A stretch of 64,000 nucleotides of DNA. Source: Theodoxus fluviatilis. Its lineage: Eukaryota; Mollusca; Gastropoda; Cycloneritida; Neritidae. The stretch spans positions 45,001 to 109,000 of the forward strand of contig JAWQFJ010017003.1 of assembly GCA_034096865.1 (NCBI GenBank). Direction: 5' to 3'. The position numbers and the translations under genes are program-made. This document shows positions 61,473-64,000 of this stretch, piece after piece (positions within the stretch are counted from its first letter, which is position 1; each line of letters begins with the position of its first letter). Under the pieces are notes generated by a model, which worked only from the letters and a program-made list of their open reading frames with translations, was not told the DNA's origin and did no database searches.

Positions 61473-63875
61473 AAAGGCTTGCTTGCATGCATCCAGGCAG
61501 ATGGATGTACGGTCAGACTGACGGACAAACGGCCAGACGGACAAAGAGATGGTCATCCCATCACATCTAGCCAGGTCAAACATAGCGACGAATCGCATTC
61601 ATGCGAGTCAAACATGAATGGCTTTAAGCCCTGAGGTCACTTCATGATCTCAAAACTCAGATTCCGACCTATCGCATTCCGACCCGTTCCCAGGGCATGG
61701 GGAGCACACCAGGCCTTTTTGAAGGCCGGCAGAGGAGAGAGTGGTTTGTGTCCCAACAGCAACAACAAGGCCGTACAGCTACAGCTCAGGCCTCCGGGCT
61801 GCGGTAGACAAAGCGAGCAAATAGAGGAAGGCCTACACGGAGGTACAGCAGCCGTTATGGGAGAGGGAATTGGGTGAAACGGGAGGCGAAGTCCTCAGAA
61901 GAGAGGGTCGGGGAGGGAGGAGGAAAGATTGCAAGAGGGGCAACGAAGGAGGTGAGGACAGCGGGAGGGGAGGAGGCTGAAAGAGGAGAGGGAGGAGGCT
62001 GAAGGAGGTGGGGGAGGAGGCTGAAGGAGGAGGGGGAGGAGGCTGAAGAAGAGAGGGGCAGGAGAAAATAGTTTTGAAGTGAATGGCTACTGCAAGAACG
62101 GGATTTTGATGATGGAAGAATATCGGGTCACACTGCAGTATGACAATGAGTGTAATGATGAAGGAGGATGAAGGATGGAGAGAAAACAAATCGAGCGAAG
62201 AAGGAAGTAGTAAACGTTACGTAGGGTAAATAAAGTGGAGGAGATGTACAGTGACATTTGTGGTGATGGTTCAGAGTTTTAATTTTTTAAAATAGAAAAC
62301 AAGGGTGAGCGCATTTGTGCATGTGCATGTGTATCGGCTTATGCATCTGTGTGCGCGCGAACGCACTTGTCAAAGAGTATAATACGAACGTGCATGCCTT
62401 TATGTGTGTCCCTGTATGCGCGCAATGATGAGCGTACGTGAGCACGAGGTGCGCTTAAGTAAAAAGAACAGGGAACTGAAGTAAAGTGGTTTATTGGATG
62501 GATGGATGGCGAGGATGCAGTGAAGGATATAGGACAGATGATGGAGGAGGCAGGGACGTAAGAACAGCTGGCAGAGAACGACAGCAGGAAGTGAGTGATG
62601 GATTATAGCTTGTTGTCTCGTTCGAAGATAGTTTCTCTTGCTGTCTCCAGTCCAGCCAATTCCCTGAAAGCGAAGATATCCACTTAAAGAACATCACGAC
62701 AAACTAAGAGGAAGGAATTTATAGTCTCAGCATTACATAGAGATTGTTAGACAAAAAGCAGCAAGAGGTAAAGGTTGGAGGGGTTGGAAAAGCTAGGGAG
62801 CGGAGCAGGGGGAAGGGGATGGAAAGACCCATGACAATTCACTACTGGGGTAGGCTGGACGAGAGTGAAGTGTATAGGAGACTGTGAAGGCCTGCACTCG
62901 AGTACTGGGCTTTTCTCGCCCCTCCCTCTCACCCTTTGTGTTGTCTGTTTGGACGCCAGACACCGAAGCTGCCATACAAGGCCTTTGTAAGGCAGGAAAT
63001 AAGGCTCTTTTTGCCCTGGCAGTGAAGGGCTTGTTTGCACGAGTGCGAGCACAATTCGTGCCGAGAATGCATCGCGCTGCGGTGCGGCCTTTCTTCTGAA
63101 GGAGTGGGGTTGATAAACCTGAGTCTAACACACCGAATTACCTCGGAGGAATTTCTTGAGGATTCCAGCGATTTCTGCAGAAAATGGCGAGATTGCGATC
63201 TATACAGTTCAAATAGAACTCGTTTTAAACAGGTCTACGAAAAGACTGTTCAAAGTGGTTGTAACCTTACCCTCGGCTCAAGCTAAACAAGCAAACTCTT
63301 CAAAAGCGACCGAATCCTCATCCCAGCACTGCATGGATGCAAACAAAATCATAGACGGGGCTGACAAAGAGGCGGTCACGCAGGAATGAGCTTCCTGCTT
63401 GTTTCCCGCACTGCTGGGGCGAGGAGGCTCAACAGGGAAGACTGCCCCGTTTCCAAAGGCTGGGGTCAGGTGTTCAGACCTTTCACGCACTAAGTTTCCT
63501 AGCAAGCAAAGGGTGCCTGCTCTCTTTTCCACCGGACACTACAAACGTGTGCTATGCGTCCACAATTCGAAGAATGATACACGAGGCACAAACGAGGCTT
63601 CAGCAAAGAATAAAAAAACTTATATAAAGAGTATAAGCTCTGAAAATATTTTTGCTTGGTGATCAGAAGGTTTGCTTTATATCCCGGTGTCATAGAAAAC
63701 ACACAAAAGGAAAGAAAATGCGGACATCAGCCAGCCACAGTGCAAAAATCTGCCGTGACAACCTTGGTAGAATAATAGTCCATTCCAGAAATATCATGAC
63801 CACAAAGTTGAATGTTGTGACCTGGTATATTTCAGTTGCACCCACTTGGAAATGAGGTGCCCTAAACCCACTCCC
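61473..63875. other. Anonymous DNA with a purine-rich minisatellite
   Basis: About four imperfect units of GGGAGGAGGCTGAAGGAGG lie in 61968-62056. The rest shows no recognised gene, although several short frames overlap on both strands. Confidence 0.5.
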
Positions 63876-63947
63876 ACCCTCACCCCTACCCCCACCCCCA
63901 CCCCCACCCCCACCCCCACCCCTACCCCCACCCCCACCCCCACCCCC
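63876..63947 (+). repeat. (CCCCCA)n microsatellite
   Basis: About 11 units with CCTA variants. It is not the metazoan telomere repeat (CCCTAA). Confidence 0.93.
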
Positions 63948-64000
63948 CAAAAAAACTTGTGGTTACGGTAACCCAACCGACCCTTTCTTTCCCTGCCGAC

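Noticed and set aside
63876..63947. Telomere-like C-rich repeat at the window end
   Set aside because: The unit is CCCCCA with CCTA variants, not the metazoan CCCTAA.

Overview
This is animal (metazoan) genomic DNA, not bacterial. Genes are split by GT-AG introns, non-coding DNA dominates, and there are non-LTR retrotransposons, a PIF/Harbinger-type DNA transposon remnant, long microsatellites and kilobase-scale minisatellites. The transposon repertoire and the abundance of elements built from AGGTCA-type direct repeats suggest a marine mollusc or another lophotrochozoan; that placement is inference, not something the sequence proves.

Layout. 1-1.4 kb: upstream DNA. 1.5-10.5 kb: one complete, recognisable host gene, WBP2 (GRAM domain plus PPxY motifs), in seven coding exons on the + strand, with expanded microsatellites and a small transposon in its introns. 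10.5-14 kb: intergenic, nothing identified. 14-20.6 kb: a second copy of the intronic transposon with an 8-bp target duplication, then two copies of a larger repeat block. The first block is interrupted by a LINE fragment and has about 3 minisatellite units; the second is uninterrupted and has about 64. 20.8-24 kb: decayed coding-like DNA of unknown origin broken up by CA repeats. 24.1-25.6 kb: a candidate solo LTR with its own TATA/CCAAT promoter. 27.0-27.6 kb: 46-bp minisatellite. 29.6-31.7 kb: a 5'-truncated LINE with an almost complete reverse transcriptase, sitting between CT repeats. 32-39 kb: microsatellites and anonymous DNA. 39.0-41.6 kb: 40-bp minisatellite, about 66 units. 42-50 kb: LINE tails, a SINE-like repeat, a 15-bp tandem array and GA/GACA tracts. 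50.9-53.6 kb: a Myb/SANT-like gene facing a broken Harbinger transposase, the two genes of one transposon type. 54.9-57.8 kb: 29-bp minisatellite, about 100 units. 58-64 kb: microsatellites, one retroelement tail and anonymous DNA.

Only WBP2 is confidently a working host gene. The longest open frames in the window (up to 980 codons) come from tandem repeats whose unit length is not a multiple of three, and are not genes. The points most worth following are: the nuclear-receptor-half-site-rich transposon family; the filled/empty-site pair at 15-20 kb; the indel-free register of the 29-bp and 40-bp arrays; the LINE flanked by CT repeats; the Harbinger Myb/transposase pair; and the unidentified coding-like stretch at 20.8-24 kb.
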